Assembly: GCA_030704615.1 (NCBI GenBank)
Contig: CM060732.1
Span: 59,937,053-60,001,052, forward strand
Length of the DNA stretch: 64,000 bases
Direction of reading: 5' to 3'
Origin: Takakia lepidozioides
Taxonomy: Eukaryota; Streptophyta; Takakiopsida; Takakiales; Takakiaceae
Shown: positions 24,345 to 37,000 of the stretch, one piece after another
Layout of the letters: every line of letters starts with the position of its first letter
Position numbering within the stretch: position 1 is the stretch's first letter
Notes under the pieces: model-generated
What the model was told of the DNA's origin: nothing
The model's database searches: none
Seen by the model: only the letters and a program-made list of their open reading frames with translations
Made by a program: the position numbers and the translations under genes

Positions 24345-27028
24345 CCTGTTTGGACTGGTTTCTCTGTCTGTTTTGCCCCTCTAGCTGGAAGACCTTTGGT
24401 GATGAGACCTGCAGCTGAGAGGGATCAAAAGGCTTAAACTGAGACAGTCCAATCTCATCCACCAAGGCGAAATGTGAAGCACATCGGGTGGTTGGGTGCA
24501 AGGTAGCTCGGGTGCAAGGTAGCTCGTCTTAGCACCTGAAGTGCTTATCGAACTGTTAGTGAGCCCACTAAAAAACTTTGGTGCTGGTACCCTGGAGTTG
24601 TATTTCTCGAAAAATGAGAAACCATGGCCGGTAGTTGTGGTCGTACTGGAAAGGGGAGTTTTTTTACACCCGTGGTCTCGCTAGGAAACCCATAGCTTCC
24701 ACTTGTAGATTGTATAGAAGGGGATGTAACCATCTGCATCTAAACTCTAGAAAGTTTCGTTGATTTAATGGGCACCGGATTTTGAAGCAGTGAAACTGTG
24801 GAGAAAGATTAGGATTTGTTAGAATCTAATGTAACGCCATTGAAAACACTCGTCCAATTTGAATCATTATTTTTGCCCCTGCTTTGGAGGGGAGTTCGAA
24901 GTATTGATTGCTCCTTTTGCGAGATGGAAAACTCAACTTCTACCGATGATCTTATGATGCAATTGCATTAGAGACAAAAAACGTACAAGTTCCATCTTTC
25001 GAGCATGCCCCACTCCTGGAACTTCAAAGGTTGATAACTCTTACAAACTATCGCTGGCAAGTTGTTGTCTCCAATGTTGGTCACATTTTCACTGTACTGA
25101 GCGTTATTCAAGTGCAGATCGATCTCCTCCGTCACGAAGCATCTAGGGGAAATTAAAGATTACGAACGATGAAAAAGTTATCAAAGTTCTTGGAAGGGGT
25201 TGTGCCAGCGCATCTGGTAGGTTGGTGCTTGGAAGGGTCCACAATCCACACGGTTCATACGTTCATACGTCGGACAGGTTGGCAAATGTACGCGCAATTG
25301 CAGGAGGAATTCAAATCACTTCAAGTGGAACAGCTGCCATCATCTTGCGTCAATGTCCTCTTAATGAGCTTACACCTTTTCAGTTTGTAGTTGAGTGACA
25401 CCCTCTCTGCATTAACGACAAGTTCATAACTACACCTGCCCTTACAGTTAAGGTTGGTGTATGCGGTGTACGCGGTGGAATGTAATTAAGTTATAAGCCT
25501 GAATATCTGTTTTCAGAGCTGCTTTTGATCGTGGTCCAAGCAACATCTACGGATCTCTTCACAACAGATTTTTTCACTAAACTCGTTTGCTCAAAAGCTT
25601 TGATAAGCCCATACAGTGCACCTCTTGTCCTCTCCCCATTAACTAGGTTGACTTATTCAATCGCTAAGTTAATCGCAGAGAAAGTAGTGCTATGCATTAA
25701 TGGAATGGGATTCCCTCTACCTTAGATTCAGACCCCCATGACTTGCAACTTTTAAGATACTAACTGCGATTTCGGCCACATTAAGTGGGCTCTAATTATA
25801 TGATTGTCAGCAGTCTTGCAGACCTGCCTTTTCAAATCGAAGAAATGTTGTTTGCAAGCAGCTTATGATCTTGCTGTGGATAAAAAGTCCCAGGATGTTT
25901 TCTGCAGCTCTCTGTGTTGGTGCCTTTTGCTCCTCAGACTTGCAAAGTCTCTTTACATGTGCCCAGTAACTTAGTAGCCTACAGTGTGTCACGTACATGT
26001 GCTATGCCCGACTTATATGTGTGGATGAGGAAGTGATTGGTGGTACGGTTGAGTTTCGTGGTTGAGAATCAATCTGGTGCATTCAAATGATGAATACAAA
26101 CGGACCAACTTTCCGTGCGTGACGGCCTTGTTTCTCTTAGACCAGTCACCACATTTGTGATAAGGGATTTGCTTTGAATACAGACGTAAGGCCCGTAGGC
26201 CGAGCGTCAGTGTACTTGGCATATCAAACTCTTGTTAAAGGCATTGAAAAGCCCAACTGTGCACTTGCTTTAAAAACTCCAGCTGACAAATGAGCGGTTA
26301 AAAGAGGAAATCAAAATGCAGTTGGGTATACCTTCATTATACCTTAAACCCTACGACAAATATTCCCGGATGGATTAAGATAAGCCTCGCCGTGGAGACA
26401 GGCGGTGGAATCTTGATGTATATGGAGAGAAAAGATGACCAGGGTAGGAGTGTGCAGTGTCGGACGAAAAGAGGGGCTCTGCAAGAGACCTGAGGCGTAA
26501 GAGGAGGCATCAAGAGTGTCGTATGTGGGTGCGAAACAGGCTCTACTTTCCCCCCAAAGCCAAGTTGAGTAAAGGAGAATCCTAGTTACCCTAATACAAT
26601 TTTGAGCAGCCACTGTACCTCTACCATTACACTCCAGGTGAACTCCTCCGAAGAGCCAGAGGCTGTCAAATGAATGGCAAAGCCGAGTTCCTCCAACTGA
26701 AGGAACAAATTTACAACTTCGTGATGAAGATCTAAGATGATTTTTCTGGTGGTTCCACGAGCATCCAAGGGTTCCATGAGCATCTTTACGCTGCTACTAG
26801 AGAAAGAATGACTCAGTGAGACAGTCTCACCTTCCTGAAAACTCTTGGGTCTCTCGCAATTTCCTCAAGCCTAATTTAGCTGTATTCTATCTACTTAAGA
26901 ATTATCTCCAAGGGGTACACAATTGAACATGGACTTCTGTGCCCTTGATTTATGTTACAGACAAGAACAAGAATGAATGCAAAAAAAATGGCAGGTGCCA
27001 TCCTCCTGTTGCCAATTAAGAAACTAAA
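24345..27028. other. Intergenic between convergent peroxidases
   Basis: About 2.7 kb of shared 3' flank. I see no gene. A perfect 16-bp direct repeat (GGGTGCAAGGTAGCTC) occurs twice in tandem at 24494-24525. Remaining ORFs are short and featureless. Confidence 0.55.
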
Positions 27029-29550
27029 TCATGAATTGATGACCCTGCAACTACTCCGGATTTCTCCATCAAACCCTGTCTTAACATCAACCTGGGTGAG
27101 TTTGAGAAAAGACTGCTCCCAGTTCTGAAAGAATGTAGCCTGGTTGACGGCAAAACTTTGGACTAGATTTTTGCTTCTGGGATCGGAGAACAGAGTTTCA
27201 TCTGCAGTCATTAGTCCTTTACCAGTCTGCAGAGAGACACACACGACTTAGTCAGAAGCACGCCAGGAGATGGGTTGCACTGTGTTCACATAAGCTATGC
27301 ACCTATTTCTATAGTGCTGTGTGCTGTCGGTTGGTATTATCCTACATAAACTATTGACATCCACCCAGTAGCAACACATGTCAAGAGAGGACAACAGTAC
27401 TAGAAGACTGCTCTTATGCCAGATTATGGACAAGGAGGAACAGAGGTAAGGAAAACCATTTGGAAGTACATAACAAAATCATGCAAGAGAAGAGGAAATT
27501 CTGCCAAAACGATGTGAAGATCAAGCACGTATGCAATTTAACAAACAGCCATCAGTTCTATGAAACACCGCACTGACCTCGAGATCGAAGTAGTAGGCAT
27601 TATCGAAAACGTTTGGGGTTGTCGTGTCAAGCGGGACTGTGGTGCTTGGATCCGGAGTCTGTGGGCATGTTTGAAGGAGAGACTCACTAAACGACGGATT
27701 CATGGTGGGGTCAACTTGGGGAGTGCCGTTATTAAATTGGAAGCGATCATTGAAGGCATTGCAATGAGCAACACCAATCGTGTGGGCACCTGGGCAAAAG
27801 GAAAAGTACACAGGTCAGTACAAAGCACAAGTTCAATTAGAAACAAACCACAGATCTAATCCTGCTGCCTCCACATCTCCCACTGTCTGCCATGGTCCGT
27901 AATTGGGTCAGAACATTTTCCAAGAAATGATACTTTTCTGATCAGATCCACCTTTGAGAATCAGGCTTTGACACCAATTGAACAATTAGATACTCACACA
28001 TCTCTCAGATTTCCTTCAGATAGAAGAAGTCACCACGTGTGGCCAAGCTTCTAGATAATATGCCTACATGGTCCAGAACTCAACCGTGTCTGCGCAAATA
28101 TTTCTCCTGAACCTATTACATATCATCCTAGATACTAAAAATCTTCTAAATGTGAGGTGACGAAGCTGTGTCGACTGTGAAACTGGAAATTAGTCTATGA
28201 TGAGAAAATTATCTAGTCATGGGAGTTGGAAGAACTTTCCTACCTGCTAGAGTGACGATGTCATTCATGTTTAGTCCCTTCGCCGTGAAGAACTTCAGCA
28301 GCTGATCCAAGTTGAACGTAGTATCCGGAAGGTTAAACCTGACTATAGAGGCATCCGACAGGCGGCCGTCCTTTCTTCCAGTGAGTATTGGCACGACTGG
28401 GCCTCCCACCTAATTTGACATCCAGACCAAAAGAATCTCTCTTAATTGTGGTTGGCATACCAGAGTAGAATTTGATGGTCCTAGAGACTTTAGTGAGCAA
28501 GTATAGTCTAAACATTCGAAGGAAAACTAGTGCTATCAACCGTACCCTAATATCCCTTCTGTCATAATACTACGGAAGTATATACACGGCTCCACTCATA
28601 TACCAAATGTACACAGAGTATTGGTGGGCGCACGATAGGAGCACTGTGGCTCATGGAATGAAGTCCTGTGGAAGAGAAGTTCCAAACACTGTTCTCTCGC
28701 TTATGAGCTACAACAAAATGTAGTCTCTTAAGTTGTCCATCTAGACTAACACTACAAACTTGAAATTGAACTCCTTGGAAGCTGCCCACCTGGCCTGCTT
28801 GCATGGGTTCTGTCTATAACAATTTGGAGATGGATACCTGGGCAACCGCATCCCGAGCAGCGAGCGCTACAATGTCAGCGCAAGAGACTACGCCTGGGCA
28901 CACCAGCTCCAGAGTAGTTTTTATATTGTCAACAACAGTGTATCCTTCCACTGTGAGGTTAGCTGGATCGTCTTTCTCAGCGGTGTTGTTTCCGGTGGAA
29001 TCCAAGAGAATTGATCCATCGCAGCCCTGCATCATAATTACCGACTTAGTGCAAAGTACTGCCGCAGCTGCGTGAAATGCATATTTACAAGAAGAGACTC
29101 GTGGAAGCTCAAGAGAACCGATGGGTGACTGCATTGGAGCCAAATGATGATGACAAGACCAGCAACATCACATTGTCAGATTCAGACTTCCAGCTACTTA
29201 GCAAGCGCTTGCTAAAGGGAGAAGAGACTGTAGCCACATGAGTAACACAAAACATCAGTAAATGAGGAACGAGATTTGACATTGACAACGTGGAAATCGC
29301 GAGAGGATACCTGAACAAAGCAATCATGAAAGACGAGTCGAAGCATCTTGGCTGGTATAACAGGGTCAACAAAAGAAGCTGTCTGCACAGCTGTTGTTAC
29401 GATCTGCTCCGTTTGTGAACAAGTTTGTGCGTAAAAGTCTAGTGCCAGCTGCCCCGCCGTATAGTCGGCCAATGCCAGCATGAGCACAGCAGCGATGAGG
29501 AAGCAGACAGAAACGCGCGTCGTCGAATCCCCATCCCACTTCTTTGACAT
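27029..29550 (-). CDS. Class III peroxidase, 5 exons
   Basis: Secreted heme peroxidase of 334 residues on the - strand. Exons in gene order: 29550-29311, 29026-28838, 28409-28244, 27789-27578 and 27226-27029; all introns are GT-AG. The signal peptide runs from [13 protein letters not shown] through a hydrophobic stretch ending near YTAG; mature protein starts about [11 protein letters not shown]. Distal [38 protein letters not shown], proximal AHTIGVAHC and terminal SSCRVIN are present with eight cysteines. Introns 1-3 are at the standard positions. Intron 4 is extra: it splits the usual NAYYFDL..GKGL segment after FDLE (donor GTCAGT), where the other three peroxidases here are continuous. 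The position after the SCAD helix reads [16 protein letters not shown]. It is convergent with the third peroxidase and resembles it more than the first two. Confidence 0.94.
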
Positions 29551-32500
29551 CGTGACTTTCCTGGCTTAGTATCTAGAACTGTGTCTTGGGAGACGATGAA
29601 CACCGCTGCCTATGCCTTCCCGCGTTCCGCGTTTGTCTCTTGAGGGGGGTCACCAAGCTTGTGGGAGTGGCGCTAAAACGAGGAGTGCCACTCTTCCAGC
29701 TACCGAAGGTCTGTTCGACGTGAGATAATCTCTATTGACAGAGTGCTAACAAACCCAAACACCAGAGTGACAAGGCGCATGCAGGACGAGCTAAGCTTGG
29801 GGCCTCCGGCAATCAATACTCCTTTCTAGGTAAAAATGTGCCAAGCTCTAGAAATGAATGAGCCTAAGAGAGAGGCGCAGGAATAGCTGATACAAAAGCA
29901 CGGGTTACGGCAGTTATGCAGCAGACACCAGCAAATAGGTTGGGGAGCACGACGAATAGACAACTGGTTGCCAGTAGCCCTTTGGGAATACGAAAATAAT
30001 GCCTGGGAGAGGAGAAGAGAGAGACTCCATTGATGAGTTTGTGGCGCTCGAGAGGGCATTTAAGAGAGTTCGTCAGACAGGGCGTGCCATGTGTGTTGCC
30101 GGTAGGCACGTAGGCATCTCATTTAAATGCTCATCTCTTTGGAAGAGTAGTGCCGCCTGATCTTACACAAACTACCAACTAGCTAGCTAGTTGCTTCCTT
30201 CACCTTCCCTCAAAAGAAACTTTCTTTTTAGAAATAAGCTAATCGAACCGATACTTCATCGATTCTCTGAGATCCTTCCGGAGGAGGCATGCTGCAGAGC
30301 TTTGTGCATCTGTAATGCTGCTCATCAATGCCAACACTAAATTGGGTTTGTAGAACATTTCCAAACTTAGAACTAATCAGCCTCAAGTTTGTGGATTGTT
30401 CCGAGCAATGGTTTGTGGGATTGATGTTGGAGAAGAGAAGTGGAAGATGAACAAGAGAGCATGAATGCAGGCAGCGAGCCTAAGTAATTCCATGGCTCAC
30501 ATCATGCCACTCTCGCATCACTGCTTCCTACCCTCAACCATCAACTCAAATTCATGGACGGCGGGACATTATTTGGAGGATTGTTTTTCATTTTTCGCGG
30601 GACTGGTGCAAATATTTTAGAGGGCATACAGTTGATGTGCAGAGATGAGCGCTAACTTAGCTAAGTTGTTGGCGAGGCGATGGCCACCATAATCATGAGG
30701 TACACTGTTCGTTCTTGATGGATGTTTGTGTCAACCTGGTTCCTGTCATCCCGGTGTCTTGTGTCACCCCCTTCCATGTCACTCCCCGGTGATGTCACCC
30801 ATTCTATGTCACTCCCCAGAGAGGAAGATTTGACCTGGAAACCGTCAAAACTTTTTATTTGTCTTTTTATGAATAGGGGAAGAAAAAAAATCTCTCCGTC
30901 CCGCAAGGGATAGAGGCATTGTGGAGACATCTTGCCTAGGGGGAGAACTAGGCTTGTCCATTAAGGCTAGTCTATGGAGGGTTGATGGACATGATTCATG
31001 AAGCCGTGGAAAAAGTAAAAAACAACACGGAAGGAAAGAGCAAGGACAGAGCCTCTTGTGGTGGATGTATAATCTAGTGATGATTGTACAGTATGAGACT
31101 AAGTTAGTTTTAGCGTTCAGCAGGAATAGGGTCTCTAATATAGAGCATTTCCACGGGGGTACACCAAACAACACTGCAACGGTAGCCTCCTGCGGCCTCC
31201 AACACTCCCCTGCCCCAGCGGCAACCCCATCAAACTACCCTGCACATGTCTTTTTGGCTGACGTGCCTTGCTCCGGAGGGACCACCTGTGGACAGACACC
31301 GCCTTAAATGCAAGCAGGTGTTTTTTAGTCGCTCCAGCAGGTACTGGCCGGGCTAGAAGGCCTGTATCCTGCACGAAAGTACGGGCACGGGGTGGCGGAT
31401 ACCAGGGCCGGGGGGCTCCTTTGCCGTTGCAGGGGCATTTAGGGACTCCAATTAACAAAGTTTGGGCCCTGCCCGCAATGTAGTTTGTTATTTAAAATGC
31501 TATTATAAATAGATGTCATACTGACCAATTCAAGTCACTGAGAGGCTGCCCACATTCCCCTCACTCCATATTGTGGGGAGAAGACTGTGGCACCTCGAAT
31601 TAGGAAGAAATCAAGTGCGAATGGAATCCTAGCTCCAGTCAGCCCCAATTCCGGTGTTCCACTGCACTGCCAAAGCTTTTTGTTGCAGTCGTGTATGGCA
31701 AGAAATGTACTGTCTGCTGATTCAGAGTATATGAGGTACTTCTGAGAGAATGTAAGAAGCTTGTCTTGTGTAGATACTAAAGATTACTTCAGATGGCGGA
31801 GCGACATCTTGTGGTACTTTTACATCAGCTTAGATCATGCCCAACTGCACGTACAATGAATGGGTCCAGTCGGCTCCAAAGCCGGGGTGACACTGCACTG
31901 TGACTTCAACTGTTACCTCGAGCATAGTGTAAGTAGGTATTGGGCTTGAGAATGTGCACTGTGCAGTGGTGATTGCAACACAACGTGCAGTGTAGGAAGT
32001 CTGCCTGTTCATAAAGAGCAGGTGTAGTAGATCAAGCTTGTTTCTAAAGAATGGCTGTCCTAAGGAAAGAGCAACATCTTGTGAGACATCAGTCAGACAT
32101 AAGAGGCTGATCATGCCACCCATAAACCCATCTAATAAGGTGCGTTAGCAGGACCTCTTGACTGAGGAACTGATCACCGCACCTCCAGGCTAGGTATGAG
32201 CAAAAGGAGAGAGTCAAAGTCTTTTGTCTGGGGAGATCAGAAGGTCAACAGACTTCAGTTTATGCAACTCCCTCGTCCCTGAATTTTTTGTAATACCTCT
32301 AGAACCCAAAATGCCATAAACTTTTCAACCACCATCGGGTACTGTACAGAAGGCTCAATGATGTACAGATAACAGTAGGTCCATCTGATCTTTAACACAT
32401 CTGGAAACGTTTGTGAGGTGGCATGTGCCTCCTAACGGCTATCGTTGGCCTGTTTACACTTCAGGTCTGAGAGCCGACTCTGTCAGTGATGTTCACACAA

Positions 32501-34014
32501 AGAAAAATCCCGACAAAAACCGAAACCTCCAGTCGCACGGCGGGGAGGTTACGGCACATGCACATCACGAGTAACAAACATGCATAATGATCGCGGATAT
32601 CTCTCTCCGACAGATTCGGGAAAGGAAAAGCTTGGAATCATCTTAGATGGACAGAGAGGATAAACATCAATAGTGAGAAAGAGCAAAAATGGGAGGCTTT
32701 CGACATGGCGATTCATGCATAAGCATATAATGTGGGAAGAACCAGTAAACCAAGGCTATTTTTAATCATCTCCTTTTCTGCCTTTCTTTGCACCCTATTC
32801 TTCCCTATCTGGCATCCTCTCCCCTAGCCTTCCAGAGGGAGAGGTTGCACTGAGGGGTTTAGACTCAGTGTTGTCTACGTCTGCAACTTGGGGCTTCACT
32901 CAGTTAATCATCCAGCAAAACACGGTGTGCACAACCCGGAGGTCATGTTTATTCATCTCTGTCGGCCTGCGGAGATCACTGGTATGCGTGCCTTGGTGGC
33001 TGAATTTGCGATTGCATATCAGAGTGTTGCATATATGGATCACGTCTGTGCCTACCCACTAGTCAAGCTTAACTTGCACACGAGATCAACAACCGTTGTA
33101 ACTCAAGCCTGCCCAAGTGTGCCTGAAATGCGTCCATTATGAAGCTTCTCCCCAACTGATAGTCTTGGCTATAAATCTAGCCTTCATAAATCTCTTTCCC
33201 ATTTCCATAAAAATACATAGACACAATCAAACTACAGTCAAACTGGTTAACTTAATGATTTTCAAGGCTTCCAGACTAAGGGCAGACTAAGGGAGTGTAC
33301 CATACCCTTTGAATTGCGGCAAATTTTGAAGATGATCCCTGCCTCATAGGAATGATTGTAAGTGACTGCAACCATTTGACTCAAAGTGGGGTACATCAAG
33401 CCTAAGGAAAACTATGATGCCCTTGGGTGTTCACTCATCTTTTTGGACTTTGCAAATCAACATCCTGGACGAGTGCACGAGCTTAGGGGGAGCTTAGGAC
33501 TATGGGGGGCAGGAAAACTGCTGTACTGTAACAGGATTGCAGTAAATATCTAAAGGCTTCAATCAGTATGTTTTTATTGAACAGAGCCCGTTATTTATTC
33601 ATCTTCACGGCGACTATAAAAATACATGATGTCACAATTGTGAGAGATATGGACATTTCATGAGTTACCCCGCGACATGGAGCTGGGTGTATCTATATAC
33701 AATATTGCAGCAGTGTCAAACTCATTCATAAGACACCATCAGAATGAGATGCAGAACATGGGGTCAATTTGTTTCTTGGTGAATATCCACCCCCTTGCTG
33801 CTGAAGGGTGTGAGACAAAAGTCCATATTAAATCCTCCATCGCTTGATGATCTTCTGTATGTACATGACAGCCATGCTGTCTACCTTCTCTCACCTTGCT
33901 GTAGAAGAATCTGCTGCTGCAAAGCCATGGCCAAGCTCTGATCCTCCCAGCGCCATGACTTGATGATGTGGTCAGGACATGGTTTTTGGCTTCGAAGGAC
34001 ACGCCACAATGTGC
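29551..34014. other. Intergenic, no firm gene
   Basis: About 4.5 kb between the fourth peroxidase start and the LRR gene end. No supported gene. Minor structure: a short repeat of CCATGTCACTCCCC / TATGTCACTCCCC at 30774-30819, and two related stretches (about 31600-31800 and 31830-32123) whose - translations share QDVA and GADW-like motifs, described under findings. Confidence 0.5.
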
Positions 34015-37000
34015 CTAGTAGAGGCGGATGACTGTGAGATTAGGCAGAGCCGATGACTGCAGCCGCTCAACGGCGAGCAGTGACACCTTGCAGGCTTGCA
34101 GTGCCAGAGAGGTCAAATTGGTGAGTGACCGCAAGTGCTGTAGCCCTGCATTTGTCACCTTCGAGTTTGCCACATTCAGTGACACCAGTCCAGTCATCCC
34201 TGGAGCATGATGATGTTTCACTGTGTCAATGTGCTAAACAGACTTGGAAAGCAAAATGTTATCAAGAGCTGGAAACACACAACAAATTCAGCAGACTTTG
34301 GGAGGATAAAACGCATTATTGAGAAAGAGTGTGCATGTGTAGGAGTGCAGAGTACGCACCAGAGAGATGCTGGAGAGCAGCGTCAGTGAGGCGGCTATTC
34401 TGGGAAAGGTTGAGAGAGGTCAGAGAGGTCAGATCCTTAATGTTCTTGACCCCAGCATCAGTGATCCCTCCCCCACACAGCTCCAGGGTCTGCAGCTTCT
34501 TGAAGTCTGTCAACCAGTACAGTACATAGGCAGTAATTGCACCCTCTTGGTCAAAGTCCAAAGTAGGCAAAGCAGATCCTGGACCCTGAATGTGGGTGCC
34601 CATAATCTGTCCATAGATCATCATACACATGGAAGAATGACCTTGAGATTGACCTCTACACTTCTCAAGCACTCCCACATCCGATATAAATACGATAGAT
34701 GACAGTGCATTAACCGCAAGGGAAGTCACAATCAGACCAGGGAAAAAACCAAGAGCAAGACATGGGATGATATGCATACTAATCTACTTCAGCTCCTATG
34801 TAAGGCACTCAAGCTGAAGGAAGAAGGAAAGGAGAAGGAAGAAAACCGGCCGTCCACAAGAGACCTAGAGAGAGGACTACATACGTCTTAGGCAGGCTGT
34901 GCCGTGGTCGGTGATCCTTGCCCCAAAGAGATCCAAGGTCTTCAGACCAGTCAAACCTGTCATAGAGACGTGCTACAGGATTAGCCAGGAACAATTTGCA
35001 TGTTGCAAGACACTTGAAGCAATTTTTATGTGAAAGCCCTCTTAAGCAAACAGGCCCTACTGCTTGTCTGCGTAGAACGATCTGGTACACATAGCTGAGA
35101 CTCCCTGCAGGGTGAACTGACCAACTTCTATATTAGACATTTTGCACAACACCCTCGACTGCAGTTTGTTAGAAGTCAGCTCAGATTTAGTTAACCATTG
35201 GGACTGTTAGCTAGGGTTCTGTTAGGGTTTTTTCGACAGCTAGGGATGGTTCTACCGGAAGGTTCCACCAAAAGATTGCCCAGAAGGTCCAGTGTAGGAT
35301 TTAAGGGAATGGCTGAGGCAATGCCCAGCACTTCTTCTAGCATGTAGGTTGATGCGCTATCCTAGTTGATTGCGGAGAGGAGGAGGAGAAGTCTAGCATC
35401 TACTGTCAACTCTATAAGCCTTCTTTTGTGGTAGGGAGCAAGGACTCCAGTTTTTGTTCGTAGTAACTTCTTGTCATTTTCAGTTGTCAAGTTTTTGTAC
35501 TGCTGCTTGTGAATAGAAGTTTTCTGTCAATATCTCTAGAGTGAGGACAGGTCTAGTTTTCTAACACAGTTTAGAACGATGCTACTGATAAGGAGCTTGC
35601 CCTACTGAGCCAAAAGGAGGTAGACATGAAGGGCTGCAAATGGAGGCACAGAAGGACTCACTTGTCAGTGCTGCAAGACCAGCGTCAGTGAAGAGCCGAG
35701 AGTCCAGATTGAGAGATGTGAGGGAAGTGATGTTGGCTATTGTACGGAGACCACTGTCCGTCACCCCTGTAAATGAAAGATTGAGACTCTCCAACTTTTT
35801 CAGACCTGCGACATACTCCAATGGCAAGCAAAGCACAAATGTGAGAACATGTATACCCCTCAATAAACAAATGCTAATTGTCAGTACACCCTCATGTGTA
35901 GACTTCTGTTAGAAAAGTTTGGAAATGAAGTGTGCCCTAATACAAAGAGACCTGCTCGGTGAAATGTGGCTGAGCTTTGTCACTCTAGACCCACCGTTTA
36001 AGGAAGAAAATGTTCAGTAGCGACTGGAGGCCTGTGATGTGTTTGATTCTGTCCTCCCTTGAGGGCATAGTGTCCCCCCAAGATATCCATCAGAGCCAGT
36101 TCTGGGGTTCTATGGAAACACAATTGTCATGCTACTCATGCGTAGCCACCAACAGGGGATTGAGCGTTTCCGTAAGGGCTGGACATGATCCTAAACATGC
36201 TGTTGATTGCAGCATTGCTGCCCAATTCCCAATCTGAACAATGTATGTTTGAGAACTACAAGCAAAACAAAAGAGCATGTAAAAAATCCCCCAGCTGATG
36301 AGCCAGCTTTACCAGAAAGAAAGTGCAGCCCACTGTTGCCAACTTCTGAGTCAGAAAGATCAAGTGTGTGCAAATTCACAAGACCTGCAAGTTTACCGAG
36401 CACCGTTAGGATTTGACATGATTTGCATGACATTTACGCTGACTTAACAATGTAAAACAGGGGGCTTCATCCCATCCAGCCAATAGCTATGTCATTACAG
36501 AGAGAAATGAAATGAAATGGTGCTTTATAACGTCCGCGGAAAGCTCATAGAGCTTATGGGACAAAAGAGAGAGAGCAAGAGAGCACCTCTGAGCTGCTCA
36601 ATCCCATCATCTCCAACTTTGCAAGAGTCAAGATTCAAGCTCTCCAAGTTGATCAGCCCTGCAATCGCCAATTGGAACCACCATTTTAACATCCAAAAAT
36701 CAATCGACACATGACCATGATACAACAGCCAGCTAAGGACAGTGCTCACAATTGAACCACCGCACCAAGTATTCAGTCTCAAAGCCAAGTTTTATGGCTC
36801 TGCCTTCATCCAAGAGTGTTAAGATCCAAATGACAAGTCCCTTTGCGGAACGTGTCCATCATGCTGTTAGGATTACAGAGAAACTGCAATCCTAACAACA
36901 TGTGCTAGACAGCTGGAGCAAATTTGCAATCAGAGAAATGCCTGAAGGAGAAAGTCATTGTGAGAACAATCTGAGGATCACCCTTGAGATTATGCTTTAG

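Noticed and set aside
31135-31458. 107-residue - ORF as a gene
   Set aside because: No motif, no splice support, and composition typical of chance ORFs in GC-richer DNA.
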